A DNA stretch of 64,000 nt from Nocardioides marmoribigeumensis (GTDB taxonomy: Bacteria > Actinomycetota > Actinomycetes > Propionibacteriales > Nocardioidaceae), in the NCBI RefSeq assembly GCF_031458325.1, contig NZ_JAVDYG010000001.1, positions 248,001 to 312,000 of the forward strand, given 5' to 3'. Below are positions 32,660-41,349 of the stretch, one piece after another (position 1 is the stretch's first letter; each line of letters opens with the position of its first letter). Position numbers and translations under genes: made by a program. The notes under the pieces are model-generated. The model did not search any database, had not been told where the DNA came from, and was given only the letters and a program-made list of their open reading frames with translations.

Positions 32660-35254
32660 GTGAGCGCCGACGACGCCCTCGAGGAGATCCTCCGCCACGG
32701 CCGCTGGGCCGAGCTCCGACCGTGGCTGGAGGCCCCGGCAGACAGCGTGGAGGGCAAGGAGCTGCGGGCGTGGTACCGCTCCCGTCGGGCCGCGCTGAGC
32801 AAGGAGAACCGGTGGGTCTCCTCGCGCGCGGCCACCGACGTCGACCACCCCGGCTGCCTGCGCCTGCTGGGCGCCGCCCTCGCTCCCGCCGACCGGGCCG
32901 CCCGTTGGCTGCCGGCCGTCGGCTGGGGCTGGCGTGGCGACGGGTCGGGCTCGGACGACCTGCTGGTCGCGACCATGCTCGGGCGCGGCCCGGACTGGTG
33001 CCAGGCGTTCCTCGACGCCGCGGCGCAGGACACCGTGCGCAAGAACGGCGAGCACGAGGTCGCCTGGCTCGGCAACGTCGCTCGTGAGCTGGTCGGGGCC
33101 GGGGCTGCACGGCTCCCCCGCACCCCCACGATGGCGACCGCCTGGGCCGCGGCGTACTCCACCGGCGCCGCCCACGCCAAGTGGGTCAAGTGGCGCGAGG
33201 CGCAGGGCCAGGAGGTGGACCCCAGCCAGGACGGCCTCGCCGACCTCCTGCGCCGCGACCCGGCCGTCGCCGACGGCGTGAGCCTGTTGCTCAGCGGCCC
33301 CGGTGCCGTGGGCCAGCTGGAGTACTTCCTCTCCGCGCGCTGGGACCTCGCCGCCGCGCTCGCCGAGCTCGTCGCGGACGGCCTGCTCGACCGCACCCGC
33401 GTGCTCGAGGACACGCTGGCCGCGCTCACGCGCCAGGACACGGCCGGCACCCAGAAGGGCCTCGCCCGGATCCTCACCGCCCTCGGCCTCTCGGGCGAGG
33501 ACCTGCGCGGCCGGCTCCCCCTCGCCCAGGGACTGCTCGCGACCGGCCGCGGCCCGGTCACGGCCGCCCTGCTCCCCGCGGTCCTCGAGGTGGCTGCGCC
33601 CGAGGACCTCGACGAGGTCGCCCGCACGATCTTCACGCGCACCGAGAAGGCCCAGCAGAAGACGCTCCTGGCGGCGCTCACCGCCAAGGACGCCGTCGCG
33701 CGCTGGGACCGCCCCTCGGTCGTCGCGGCCCTCGCGGTCGCCGCCGACGTGCCGGACCCCCGGCTCGCCGCGCGAGCGACCACCGCCCTGGAGAAGCTCG
33801 GCGAGTCCACGCCGGAGGCCCCGCCCGAGGCACCGGTCGACGACCTGTGGGCACCACCCCCGCCGGTCACCGTCGGTGCACCGGTCACCGCGGTCGCGCC
33901 CCATGCCCGCAGCCTCACCGAGGCCGCCTCCCGCTTCGGTGTGGCCGCCACCCCCGCCGACGCCGCGCTCCTCACCGACGCCCTCGTGCGGTGGTGCGCG
34001 ACGGACCCGCACGCGGCCCGTGAGTGGGCGTCGTCCGCGGTCCCCCAGGCCACGGTGTGGTTGCCCGCGCTGGTCTACGCGGTCCACGAGGGCCGTCGCC
34101 CGTCGCTGGAGGACTTCCGCACCCGCAACGAGCAGGTCAGCGCCCACCTGACCAGCGGCAAGCGGCCGCGCTTCGACGACATCTCGTGGAACCTGTACTC
34201 CCGCTCGGCCCCCGGTGTGCTGCACGACGGCGTCAACGCCGAGACCGCGGTCCGCCTCGGCGAGGTCCCCTTCCTGCTCAGCACGCCGACCCACGAGGAC
34301 GGCTCTCTGGCGTTCGACGCCCTGATCGCGCGGCTGAGGGAGTACGCCGTCCCGGCCGGCCCGCTCGACCTCACCCTCGCCCTCCTGCGGCTGCAGCCCG
34401 TGGACCCGGGACGCGCCGCCGACCTCGACGGGCTGTCCCTCCCGCTGTGGAGCGCGGAGAAGTCGGGCCTGCTGCGTCGCCGACCCCGCACGCGCGACGC
34501 CGTCGACGCCGTCCGGGAATGGGTGACCTCCGGCGGTCTGCCGCCCTCGACGGCCCACCACCGGGGGGCGCACGTCCTCGTCGACCCCGCGCACCTCCCG
34601 GCAGGGGTCGGCGACATCCCCGGCGTGCCGGGCGCCCTGTCCTCCGGGCACGACCCGGACCTGCACGACGAGTACGACGAGTACAACCTCTCGGTCGAGG
34701 CCGGGACCGGCGTCGTGCCGGCCTGGGTCGACCTGCTCGCGGCGCGGCTGCAGAAGCAGTTCGACCAGTCCTCCCGCGGGGCGCCGCGGTGGCTCGCGCC
34801 GATGGCCGCGAGCCCGTCGCCCGGACTCGCGGTCACCCACGCCGTCGCCCAGACCCTGTGCCACGCCGACGAGGACCACCGCCTCGTCGCCGTGGACGCC
34901 GCGCTCGTGCTCATGGGCCGGGGGCGCTGGGTCCCCGACGACTACACCGCGTGCTGCCTGCACCAGCTCGCCGACGGGGAGCTGCGGCTGACCCGGCTCT
35001 CCCACGCCTGGGAGCAGCTGGCGCTCGGTGGCGGGCTACAGCCGCTGTGGCCGACCGTGCTCGCGGTGCTCGACGCCGCGTGCGCCCTCAACCGCAAGCC
35101 GCCGGGCCTCGCCGACCTGCTGGCCGTCGTACGCCGGCTCGCCCCGGCAGTGCCGGACGTGCGGCTGCCCGGGTCCGTGCGGACCCTGGCCGGATCGAAG
35201 GGAGGCAGCAAGGCCCGTCTCGAGGCCGTGGCCCTGGTGGAGGCCGTCTCGTGA
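32660..35254 (+). CDS. Large DUF6493-like protein paired with a SWIM zinc-finger protein
   Basis: An 864-aa soluble protein starting at GTG 32660. It is built of helical repeats (HEAT-like impression: LGRGPDWCQAFLDAAAQDTV, ALAELVADGLLDRTRVLEDT, LTRQDTAGTQKGLARILTAL), with a Pro-rich linker at about 400-420 (DDLWAPPPPVTVGAPVT). I associate this architecture and its pairing with a downstream SWIM gene with DUF6493/DUF5691-type proteins. The stop overlaps the SWIM gene GTG by 4 bp, so the two form one unit. Molecular function is unknown; the MoxR ATPase and VWA genes that often accompany such pairs are not here. Confidence 0.65.
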   Translation: MSADDALEEILRHGRWAELRPWLEAPADSVEGKELRAWYRSRRAALSKENRWVSSRAATDVDHPGCLRLLGAALAPADRAARWLPAVGWGWRGDGSGSDDLLVATMLGRGPDWCQAFLDAAAQDTVRKNGEHEVAWLGNVARELVGAGAARLPRTPTMATAWAAAYSTGAAHAKWVKWREAQGQEVDPSQDGLADLLRRDPAVADGVSLLLSGPGAVGQLEYFLSARWDLAAALAELVADGLLDRTRVLEDTLAALTRQDTAGTQKGLARILTALGLSGEDLRGRLPLAQGLLATGRGPVTAALLPAVLEVAAPEDLDEVARTIFTRTEKAQQKTLLAALTAKDAVARWDRPSVVAALAVAADVPDPRLAARATTALEKLGESTPEAPPEAPVDDLWAPPPPVTVGAPVTAVAPHARSLTEAASRFGVAATPADAALLTDALVRWCATDPHAAREWASSAVPQATVWLPALVYAVHEGRRPSLEDFRTRNEQVSAHLTSGKRPRFDDISWNLYSRSAPGVLHDGVNAETAVRLGEVPFLLSTPTHEDGSLAFDALIARLREYAVPAGPLDLTLALLRLQPVDPGRAADLDGLSLPLWSAEKSGLLRRRPRTRDAVDAVREWVTSGGLPPSTAHHRGAHVLVDPAHLPAGVGDIPGVPGALSSGHDPDLHDEYDEYNLSVEAGTGVVPAWVDLLAARLQKQFDQSSRGAPRWLAPMAASPSPGLAVTHAVAQTLCHADEDHRLVAVDAALVLMGRGRWVPDDYTACCLHQLADGELRLTRLSHAWEQLALGGGLQPLWPTVLAVLDAACALNRKPPGLADLLAVVRRLAPAVPDVRLPGSVRTLAGSKGGSKARLEAVALVEAVS

Positions 35255-36570
35255 GCTCCTACCGTGCCGCCTCGACGCTCGTGCCGGGCGAGACCGCCCG
35301 GCTCGGGCTGGAGACCGCGCTCGGCGCCACCCCGCGCGGCCTCGTCGAGCACCCGCGCTTCTTCTCCGGGATGCTCGCCCGGCCAGACGTCGCCGCCGCG
35401 GCGCTCCTGGCGGTCGCCGACGTGGCCGGCAGCCGCTACTTCGACGCCGGGCTGATGCAGCGCCTCGCCAACCTCGACCCCGTCCTCACCGCGTCGGGTG
35501 ACCGGCTGCGCGTGGAGTCCTTCTCGCTGTGCAACGGCGTCCACGCCCGGCTCGACCTGCTGGCCGACGGCATCGACTCCGGCGAGCTGTCCCACGGCAC
35601 CACCAACGTCGACGTCAACCAGCCGCTGCGCACCGCCCTGTCCGGGATCGGGCGCACCGACCTCGTGCACCTCGACGTCGGCACCGACGGGCTGTCGGTC
35701 GCGACCCTCGACGGCACCCACCACGAGCGCAAGGTCGACCTGCCCGACCGCTGGGTGCGTGGCTTCGCCGAGACGCCCGTGCTCGCCTCGCGGATGACGC
35801 TGCGCGCCGAGATGACCGGCCCCGTCGCCGCCCGCTGGCTGGCCTCGCTCCCCCGCGCCACGCCCGGGCCGTCGTACCACCTGGTGCCGGGGCCCGGCGG
35901 TCTGCGTCAGTCGCTCCGGCCCACGCCGACCTCGGTCCACCTCGCCGGCGCGGGACGCCTCGGCGCGGCGGGTCGCGTGGCGCGGTTCGCCACGTCGCTG
36001 CAGGTCTTCGGGTCCGACGACGACGCGAGCGCCTGGGTCCTCACGCTCCCGGGAGCACGCCTCACCCTGCTGCTCTCACCGCAGCCCTACCGCGGCTTCT
36101 CCGGCGAGGGCGGGCTGCTCACCACGCTGACCGCGGACTCCGCCGAGGGCTCGGCCGCCCGCCTGCTCGAGCACCTCGCGTGGGAGCCCCTGATCGACCC
36201 CGCCGCCCTCGCTGCGGCGACCGGCCTCGCCGCGACCGACGTGGAGGCGGGTCTCGGCTTCCTCGCCGCGACCGGCAAGGTCGGCTTCGACCTGAGCGAG
36301 CAGACCTGGTTCCACCGCGAGCTGCCCTGGGACGCCGAGCGCGTGGAGCGCGACAACCCGCGACTGCGCGACGCCCGCCGCCTGGTGGCGGAGGACGCGG
36401 TGCGCCGCACCGACGACGGCTGGGAGGTCCGCACCGGCGACCACCGGCAGTGGGTCACCCCCGACGGCGAGGGCTGGCGCTGCACCTGCCCCTGGTGGGC
36501 GAAGTACGCCGGCGCGCGCGGCGCCTGCAAGCACGTGCTGGCCGTGCTGCTGGTCACGCGGGGCGACTGA
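35251..36570 (+). CDS. SWIM zinc-finger domain protein
   Basis: A 439-aa protein. The C-terminal SWIM finger is CTCPWWAKYAGARGACKHV (about 411-429; CxCx(n)CxH zinc ligands), preceded by the beta hairpin WEVRTGDHRQWVTPDGEGW. The large N-terminal part is mixed alpha/beta with a winged-helix-like piece (DPAALAAATGLAATDVEAGL). SWIM domains bind DNA or proteins. Coupled to the 864-aa gene by GTGA, it is presumably its partner. It converges on the gas-vesicle operon with only 6 bp between stops. Confidence 0.8.
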   Translation: MSSYRAASTLVPGETARLGLETALGATPRGLVEHPRFFSGMLARPDVAAAALLAVADVAGSRYFDAGLMQRLANLDPVLTASGDRLRVESFSLCNGVHARLDLLADGIDSGELSHGTTNVDVNQPLRTALSGIGRTDLVHLDVGTDGLSVATLDGTHHERKVDLPDRWVRGFAETPVLASRMTLRAEMTGPVAARWLASLPRATPGPSYHLVPGPGGLRQSLRPTPTSVHLAGAGRLGAAGRVARFATSLQVFGSDDDASAWVLTLPGARLTLLLSPQPYRGFSGEGGLLTTLTADSAEGSAARLLEHLAWEPLIDPAALAAATGLAATDVEAGLGFLAATGKVGFDLSEQTWFHRELPWDAERVERDNPRLRDARRLVAEDAVRRTDDGWEVRTGDHRQWVTPDGEGWRCTCPWWAKYAGARGACKHVLAVLLVTRGD

Positions 36571-36576
36571 GGCGCC

Positions 36577-36798
36577 TCAGACGACGAGGTCCTTCAGGCG
36601 GTTCATCATCGAGACGCTCGGGAACCGGTCACGGCGGATCTTGTCCTGCAGGAGCAGCACGTAGGCCGGGATCTCCTCCTCGGTGAGCAGCTCCTCGACC
36701 AGGTCCATCATCGTCGACGACGGGTAGGGATCGTCCTGGATCTTCTCCAGCAGCGCGGTGAGCAGCGCGCCGCGCGCGAGATCGGGGTCGGTGGCCAT
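36577..36798 (-). CDS. Small acidic protein at the end of the gas-vesicle operon
   Basis: A 73-aa helical protein, MATDPDLARGALLTALLEKI. It has two similar segments, IQDDPYPSSTMMDLVEELL and IRRDRFPSVSMMNRLKDLV, each with the pattern DxxPSxxMMxxL, which suggests an internal duplication. CGAGGAGG lies upstream of ATG 36798. It is the last gene of the gvp operon, 32 bp after gvpK. Its function is not known to me. Confidence 0.6.
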   Translation of the reverse strand: MATDPDLARGALLTALLEKIQDDPYPSSTMMDLVEELLTEEEIPAYVLLLQDKIRRDRFPSVSMMNRLKDLVV

Positions 36799-36830
36799 GG
36801 TTCCTCCTCGAGATGGGTGGGCGGTGCGGC

Positions 36831-37139
36831 TCAGGCCTCGGACAGCAGGGTGCCGAGAGGTCCGAGATCGATGTTGAGGTCGGCGGTGGTCAGGTCGTAG
36901 CGGGCCTTGAGCTCCTCCATCGCCTCCTCCAGGCGACACAGCCCGAGCCCCAGCGCCTCGACCTGCTCGTCGCTGAGGTCGCCCTCGTCGACCCGGCGCA
37001 GCGCCTGGGCCTCCATCAGCTGGCGGACCAGCTCGATGACGGTGAGCACGAGCTTGAACAGGTCGCGCTCGACCGAGTCGGGATCGGTGTCCAGGCGCTG
37101 GGTGAGGAGCTTGGCGGCGTTGTCGCCCGGCGCGCTCAC
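36831..37139 (-). CDS. gvpK: Gas vesicle protein GvpK
   Basis: A 102-aa protein with the GvpK core: RDLFKLVLTVIELVRQLMEA, then LSDEQVEALGLGLCRLEEAM and DLNIDLGPLGTLL. GvpK is an essential accessory protein of gas-vesicle assembly. GTG 37139 overlaps the gvpS stop; GTG 37142 is directly adjacent and possible. Confidence 0.92.
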   Translation of the reverse strand: MSAPGDNAAKLLTQRLDTDPDSVERDLFKLVLTVIELVRQLMEAQALRRVDEGDLSDEQVEALGLGLCRLEEAMEELKARYDLTTADLNIDLGPLGTLLSEA

Positions 37140-37384
37140 CACGGGTCCCCCGGGATCAGGTCGTCGCGCAGGTGCCGGGGCACCGGCATGTCCGCGCGGA
37201 CGCTGGTGATCAGCGCGTGCAGGCGCACCTGCACCAGGTCGACCCCGGCCAGGGAGATCAGCACGTCACCGGCGAGCACGACCCCGGTGCCGAGCAGCCG
37301 GTCGAGCAGGTCGACCAGCGAGATCCGCGAGGCGTCGCCCATCGTGGTGAGCTCGGCCTCGGCCTCGGTCTGCAGCACGGTCAT
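37136..37384 (-). CDS. gvpS: Gas vesicle protein GvpS (GvpA/J family)
   Basis: An 82-aa GvpA-fold protein: SLVDLLDRLLGTGVVLAGDV, then LISLAGVDLVQVRLHALITS. The amphipathic helix-strand-strand-helix of GvpA is recognisable but divergent, as in the minor shell protein GvpS of actinobacterial clusters. ATG 37384 overlaps the gvpL stop by 4 bp. Confidence 0.85.
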   Translation of the reverse strand: MTVLQTEAEAELTTMGDASRISLVDLLDRLLGTGVVLAGDVLISLAGVDLVQVRLHALITSVRADMPVPRHLRDDLIPGDPW

Positions 37385-38151
37385 GCCCGCTCCAGGGTCG
37401 CGAAGGAGTACGCCGGCCAGGGACCCGCGAGCTCGGCCGTCACGACCCCGCCACGGAAGTCCAGACCGCTCACCGCGGCCTGGAAGTCCTCGGCGTCGGA
37501 CACCGGCACGAGGAACGCGGCGTTGAGCACCATCGGCTCGCGTCGGCCGGTCAGCCGCGGGTCCTGCGGGGCGAGCCGTCGCGCGGCCACCGCGTGCTCC
37601 CCGAGCGTGCGGTAGGCAGCCTCGGCCAGCTGGGCCGCCTGCTCCCCGCTGTGGCGCCGCTGCTCGGCGGCCTGCTTCTTGCGCTGGAGGTAGGCCGCAC
37701 CCGAGCCGCTGCTCCCCGCTGCGGGGGCCGTGGGGGCGGGCTCGGCGGGGGCAGGCGCGGCGTAGACCTTGAGGCTCCACTCCTGGCAGCCGTCGACGGC
37801 GTCGAGGCTCGCGGCGAGGTGGGTCCGGTGGTCGGCGAGCATCCGCGCCACGCTCGCGTCACCGGCGAAGATCGTGACCAGCCGCGCGGGAGCGGTGGTG
37901 GCCTGTTGGGCGGTCTGCCAGACGACGTCGTTGTGCCGCCGGGCCACCTCCTCGACCCACGCCAGGTCCTCGAGGTGCGCGGTCAGCGCGGCCTCGCCGA
38001 ACTCCGTCAGGTCGACGTCGCACACGACCGCCTGGAGGTCGCCGTCCTCGACGACCCGCAGCGGCGCGGACCTCAGCCCCTCGCTGCCGGCCAGCACGGC
38101 GGGGTCGAGCCCGCGCGCGACGGCGAAGAGGTAGGCCCCGGGCTCACTCAT
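37381..38151 (-). CDS. gvpL: Gas vesicle protein GvpL/GvpF family, second copy
   Basis: A 256-aa GvpF/L protein: AYLFAVARGLDPAVLAGSEG at the N-terminus, VVCDVDLTEFGEAALTAHLE, and the ARLVTIFAGDASVARML region. An Ala/Pro-rich linker (residues ~134-150) and a Lys/Arg-Gln helix (YLQRKKQAAEQRRHSGEQ) precede the second ferredoxin-like domain. GvpF/L proteins interact with GvpA during nucleation. The start at 38151 overlaps gvpJ by 8 bp. Confidence 0.88.
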   Translation of the reverse strand: MSEPGAYLFAVARGLDPAVLAGSEGLRSAPLRVVEDGDLQAVVCDVDLTEFGEAALTAHLEDLAWVEEVARRHNDVVWQTAQQATTAPARLVTIFAGDASVARMLADHRTHLAASLDAVDGCQEWSLKVYAAPAPAEPAPTAPAAGSSGSGAAYLQRKKQAAEQRRHSGEQAAQLAEAAYRTLGEHAVAARRLAPQDPRLTGRREPMVLNAAFLVPVSDAEDFQAAVSGLDFRGGVVTAELAGPWPAYSFATLERA

Positions 38152-38479
38152 CGGAGCCCCCGCCCTCGAGCTCCTCGATCCGGCGGCGCAGCTCGCGGTT
38201 CTCGGACTGCAGGTCCTGCTCGCCCGAGCTGAGCATCGGGTCGTGGCGCCACCAGTCGATGCCCATCTCCATCGCCTTGTCGACCGAGACCACGAGGAGC
38301 CGGATCTTGATCGTGAGCAGCTCGATGTCGAGCAGGTTGACCTTGATGTCGCCGGCGATCACGATGCCCTTGTCCAGCACGCGTTCGAGCACGTCGGCGA
38401 GGTTGGACGGCGCCGGGCCGTAGTCCGGCCGCTCGAGACCGCCGTACCCCCGGCTGCCGGTGGCCGGTGTCTGGCTCAT
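38144..38479 (-). CDS. gvpJ: Gas vesicle protein GvpJ (GvpA family)
   Basis: A 111-aa GvpA-like protein: NLADVLERVLDKGIVIAGDI, then KVNLLDIELLTIKIRLLVVS, with the family's DKG-IVI and LLTIKIR patterns. A C-terminal coiled coil follows (LQSENRELRRRIEELEG). It is a minor shell or tip protein. ATG 38479 is preceded by GGGAGGGGAG-type purines. Confidence 0.9.
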   Translation of the reverse strand: MSQTPATGSRGYGGLERPDYGPAPSNLADVLERVLDKGIVIAGDIKVNLLDIELLTIKIRLLVVSVDKAMEMGIDWWRHDPMLSSGEQDLQSENRELRRRIEELEGGGSDE

Positions 38480-38480
38480 C

Positions 38481-38879
38481 TCACTCCCCTCCCGGAGTGC
38501 CACGCGTGTAGCGCCGCAGGCGGCGGTAGCCCATCAGGTCACCGTGGTCGTCGGTGGTCACCTCGTAGAGCGCCAGGACGTCGGTGGTGTTGGGGATGCG
38601 CCGGACCTCGACGACCTCGACCTCGACGGTCCACCCGTCGTCGGCACGGCCGAGCCCGGTCACACCCTCGGCCTCCTTGCCGGTCAGCTCGAGCAGCTGC
38701 TGCGCGGCGCGGGCCGCGACCTGCGTCGCGGTGGCACGCCTCGGCGCCTCCGCCTTGGGCGCAGCCCGCTTGGCCGGGGTCTTCCTGCTCGGCGCCTTCT
38801 TGCTCGGCGCCTTCCTGGAGGACGCGCCGTCGTCCCCGTCGCTGCTCGACTTCCTCGCACCCGTGCGCTTCTCCGCCAT
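38481..38879 (-). CDS. gvpO: Gas vesicle protein GvpO
   Basis: A 132-aa protein. The first ~50 residues are Lys/Ser/Ala-rich (SSRKAPSKKAPSRKTPAKRA). The GvpO domain follows: ARAAQQLLELTGKEAEGVTG, then WTVEVEVVEVRRIPNTTDVL and ALYEVTTDDHGDLMGYRRLR. GvpO is required for vesicle formation. The basic N-terminus resembles the Lys-rich tail of the operon's first gene. ATG 38879 overlaps the gvpG stop. Confidence 0.9.
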   Translation of the reverse strand: MAEKRTGARKSSSDGDDGASSRKAPSKKAPSRKTPAKRAAPKAEAPRRATATQVAARAAQQLLELTGKEAEGVTGLGRADDGWTVEVEVVEVRRIPNTTDVLALYEVTTDDHGDLMGYRRLRRYTRGTPGGE

Positions 38880-39127
38880 CACTGCCTCCCATCGAGCCGG
38901 TCACGTGCGACGAGGAGCCGTTCGACCAGCTCCTCCTCCCACGCCTCGGCCTCCTCGTCGGTCAGCTGCCCATCCTGTCGCCGTCGCTCGACGTCCTCCA
39001 GCTGGGCCCGGATGCGCACCGGGTCGTAGAGCTCCTCCTCCGCCTGCCGCTGCACCTGCTCCGCGGCTGCCACGACGCCGCGCAGGGGCGCGATCGGCAG
39101 CGTGAGCAGACCGGTGATCAGACCCAC
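38879..39127 (-). CDS. gvpG: Gas vesicle protein GvpG
   Basis: An 82-aa helical protein opening [20 protein letters not shown] (GvpG signature), then a coiled-coil acid/Arg region AQLEDVERRRQDGQLTDEEA. It is an assembly accessory. The GTG start at 39127 overlaps the gvpF stop by 10 bp. Confidence 0.9.
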   Translation of the reverse strand: MGLITGLLTLPIAPLRGVVAAAEQVQRQAEEELYDPVRIRAQLEDVERRRQDGQLTDEEAEAWEEELVERLLVARDRLDGRQ

Positions 39128-39879
39128 GAGCGGTCCTCCACGAAGTCGTACGGCGGCACGGGGCCCACCAGCCGCAGGCGCACCCGCGGGTGCACCTCGG
39201 CAGCCAGGTCCTCCAGCCGCTCCTCGACCGCGACCAGGTGCTCGCGCTCCACGAGCAGGGCGACGTCGAGCAGCCCGTCGGTCCCGCCGACCTGGCGCAC
39301 GCGCACCGCCTCCGCCAGCGGCTCGACCTCGGCGAGCAGCTCGCCCCGGTCGTGCTCGCGCACCTGGTCCAGCGCCATGGAGACGCGCTCGCCGAGCCGC
39401 ACGAGGTCGGGGTGCATGGTCCCGGCGGGCAGGTCGCGCGTGCGGCGTCGCAGCTCCGCCACGACCGGGTCCGACTCGACCACCTCGGCCAGGACCTGCT
39501 CCTCGACGTACGTCGCGCGCAGGTTGAGCTGGACGACGTGCCGCAGGCGCTCGAGGAGCGCGACCAGGTCGCGCCCGTCGGAGAGCACCTCGTCGAGGGC
39601 GGCCTCCTCGTCGAGGACGACCGAGCCGAACCGCACGGGCACGACGGGTCCGACCGCGGCGAGCGCGTCGACCACCCGGCTGTGCGCCAGGAGCTCGGCC
39701 CGCCGCGCCGGCGGCCGGTCGAGCGCGAGGGGGCTCACCACGACGGCGACCTCACCCGCGTCGACCAGGTGGACGGGCTCGTCGTCGACCCCGAGGACGC
39801 CCTCGACCACCGCACCTGTCGGCACGACGCCGTAGACGTAGCAGCCGGTCTCGTGGGCCGGCGCCATCACGTCAGGCAT
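39118..39879 (-). CDS. gvpF: Gas vesicle protein GvpF
   Basis: A 253-aa GvpF/L protein: [13 protein letters not shown] near the start, [40 protein letters not shown], and the final [13 protein letters not shown] motif common to the family. I chose ATG 39879 because GAGGAGGAGG precedes it at 10 nt; ATG 39867 is an in-frame alternative. It overlaps gvpA by 8 bp. GvpF is thought to help nucleate GvpA. Confidence 0.92.
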   Translation of the reverse strand: MPDVMAPAHETGCYVYGVVPTGAVVEGVLGVDDEPVHLVDAGEVAVVVSPLALDRPPARRAELLAHSRVVDALAAVGPVVPVRFGSVVLDEEAALDEVLSDGRDLVALLERLRHVVQLNLRATYVEEQVLAEVVESDPVVAELRRRTRDLPAGTMHPDLVRLGERVSMALDQVREHDRGELLAEVEPLAEAVRVRQVGGTDGLLDVALLVEREHLVAVEERLEDLAAEVHPRVRLRLVGPVPPYDFVEDRSWV

Positions 39880-40297
39880 CCGAGGACTGCCTCCTCCTCG
39901 ACGACGAGCTCCGGCGACGCGAGCTGCTGTCGTCCTCATCGTCGTCGTCGCTGGACGTGGCGCCCTTGATCGCCTTCTTCACGCCCTTGATCGCGCCGCT
40001 GGTCTTCTTCGACGCGCCACCCTCCTGGAGGTCGCCGATGGCCTCGGTGAGGTCCTTGCCGCCCTTCTCGTAGAGGTCGAGGCGGTTGGTCGCCTCCGCG
40101 AAGCGGAGGTAGGTGTCGACGCTGGCGATCACGATGCGGGCATCGATGGTGAGCAGCTCGATGCCGACGAGCGAGACCCGGACGTAGGCGTCGATGACGA
40201 TGCCCTTGTCCAGGATGATCTCGACGACGTCGGCGAGCCCGCTCGGGGCGGGGCGCTCGAGGTAGCCGCCGGAGCGGCGCTGGGCGGATGCGGTCAT
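39872..40297 (-). CDS. gvpA: Major gas vesicle structural protein GvpA
   Basis: A 141-aa protein. Residues ~18-65 carry the conserved shell core: [20 protein letters not shown], then [22 protein letters not shown]-terminal extension follows, first Lys/Gly, then an acidic stretch (DDDDEDD), then a Ser/Arg repeat ([14 protein letters not shown]). Actinobacterial GvpA are often longer than the ~70 aa of cyanobacteria. The charged tail is notable because it would line the vesicle surface if retained. Confidence 0.95.
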   Translation of the reverse strand: MTASAQRRSGGYLERPAPSGLADVVEIILDKGIVIDAYVRVSLVGIELLTIDARIVIASVDTYLRFAEATNRLDLYEKGGKDLTEAIGDLQEGGASKKTSGAIKGVKKAIKGATSSDDDDEDDSSSRRRSSSSRRRQSSDA

Positions 40298-40330
40298 GCG
40301 TGGGTCCTCTCGGTCCTCAGGGGGGTGGGA

Positions 40331-41344
40331 TCAGCTGGCCCGGCGTTCCTCGTCGGGTTCCTCGTCCTCGTCCTCGTACTCGTCCTCCGCTTCGTCCTCG
40401 GAGTCCTCGGAGTCCTCGGAGTCCTCCGGCTCCTCGGCCTCGTCGTACTCGTCCTCGGGCTCGTCCTCGGGCTCGTCCTCGTCCTCGTCGTACTCGTCCT
40501 CGGGCTCGTCGTAGTCCTCGCCGTCCTGCTCCTGCTCGGACTCCTCCTTCTCGACGTGCTCCTCGTGGGTCTCCACCACCTCGCCGTCGTGGATCACGCC
40601 GCGCCATCCCTCGACCTCGTCGGCCTCGAGGATGGTCTGGGTCATCACGTGGCGTCGGAAGTGCTTGAGCTCGAGCCTGGCACGCCGGCCCTGCGCGCGC
40701 CAGAGATTGCCGGTGCGCTCGAACAGCCCCTGGGGGTGGTACTCCAGGACCACGAGGATCCGGGTCAGCGACGGAGCGAGCTCGTGGAAGGTGACCGCGC
40801 CGTTGACGTAGCCCTTCTCGCCCTTGGACCGCCAGACGATGCGCTCGTCGGGGACCTGCTCGAGGATCGTGGCCTCCCACTGCCGGTGGGAGAGGAAGAT
40901 CTGGGCCTTGAAGGTGATCTTGTTGTCGTCCTCGGCCTCCGCCTTCTCGACCTTCTTCATCATCGTCGGGAAGTCGTTGAACTGGGTCCACTGGTTGTAG
41001 GCCACGGAGATCGGGACGCCGACGTCGATCGACTCGATGATGTTCGTGGACTTGGTGCCCTTGCCACCGCTGCCCTTGCCCCCGCCGCCGGTGATCTTGT
41101 CCTTGACGCCGCCGGCGAGGCCCTTGAGCCCGCCCATCACGGGGTTGTCGCCCTGGGCGGCACTCTCCCCGGCCTTGCCGGCCGCCTTGCCGAGCATGCC
41201 GCCGCCCTCGGAGACGTCGCTCAGCTTGTCGGTGAGGCCAGAGATCTTGTCGTTGACGGTGTCGAGGGCCTTGTCGCCCAGGTTGCGGAACAGGTCCTGC
41301 CCGGCTCCCTTGAGGAGCTCCAGTCCGTTGTCGTTCTTCGCCAT
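40331..41344 (-). CDS. SRPBCC-domain protein of the gas-vesicle operon, with acidic tail
   Basis: A 337-aa protein. The N-terminus is Gly/Lys-rich with amphipathic helices ([20 protein letters not shown]). The middle (about 100-245) is a START/polyketide-cyclase (SRPBCC) domain: [40 protein letters not shown]. The last ~80 residues are almost pure Glu/Asp with Ser/Pro/Tyr ([18 protein letters not shown]). SRPBCC genes are standard in Streptomyces-type gvp clusters (often called gvpZ or gvpY), where the role is unknown. The acidic tail resembles that of the neighbouring first gene. Confidence 0.8.
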   Translation of the reverse strand: MAKNDNGLELLKGAGQDLFRNLGDKALDTVNDKISGLTDKLSDVSEGGGMLGKAAGKAGESAAQGDNPVMGGLKGLAGGVKDKITGGGGKGSGGKGTKSTNIIESIDVGVPISVAYNQWTQFNDFPTMMKKVEKAEAEDDNKITFKAQIFLSHRQWEATILEQVPDERIVWRSKGEKGYVNGAVTFHELAPSLTRILVVLEYHPQGLFERTGNLWRAQGRRARLELKHFRRHVMTQTILEADEVEGWRGVIHDGEVVETHEEHVEKEESEQEQDGEDYDEPEDEYDEDEDEPEDEPEDEYDEAEEPEDSEDSEDSEDEAEDEYEDEDEEPDEERRAS

Positions 41345-41349
41345 GTCGA

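Noticed and set aside
32627-35005. 792-codon reverse ORF
   Set aside because: It is antisense to the DUF6493-like gene; Arg/Gly/Val/Asp-rich, with no motifs.
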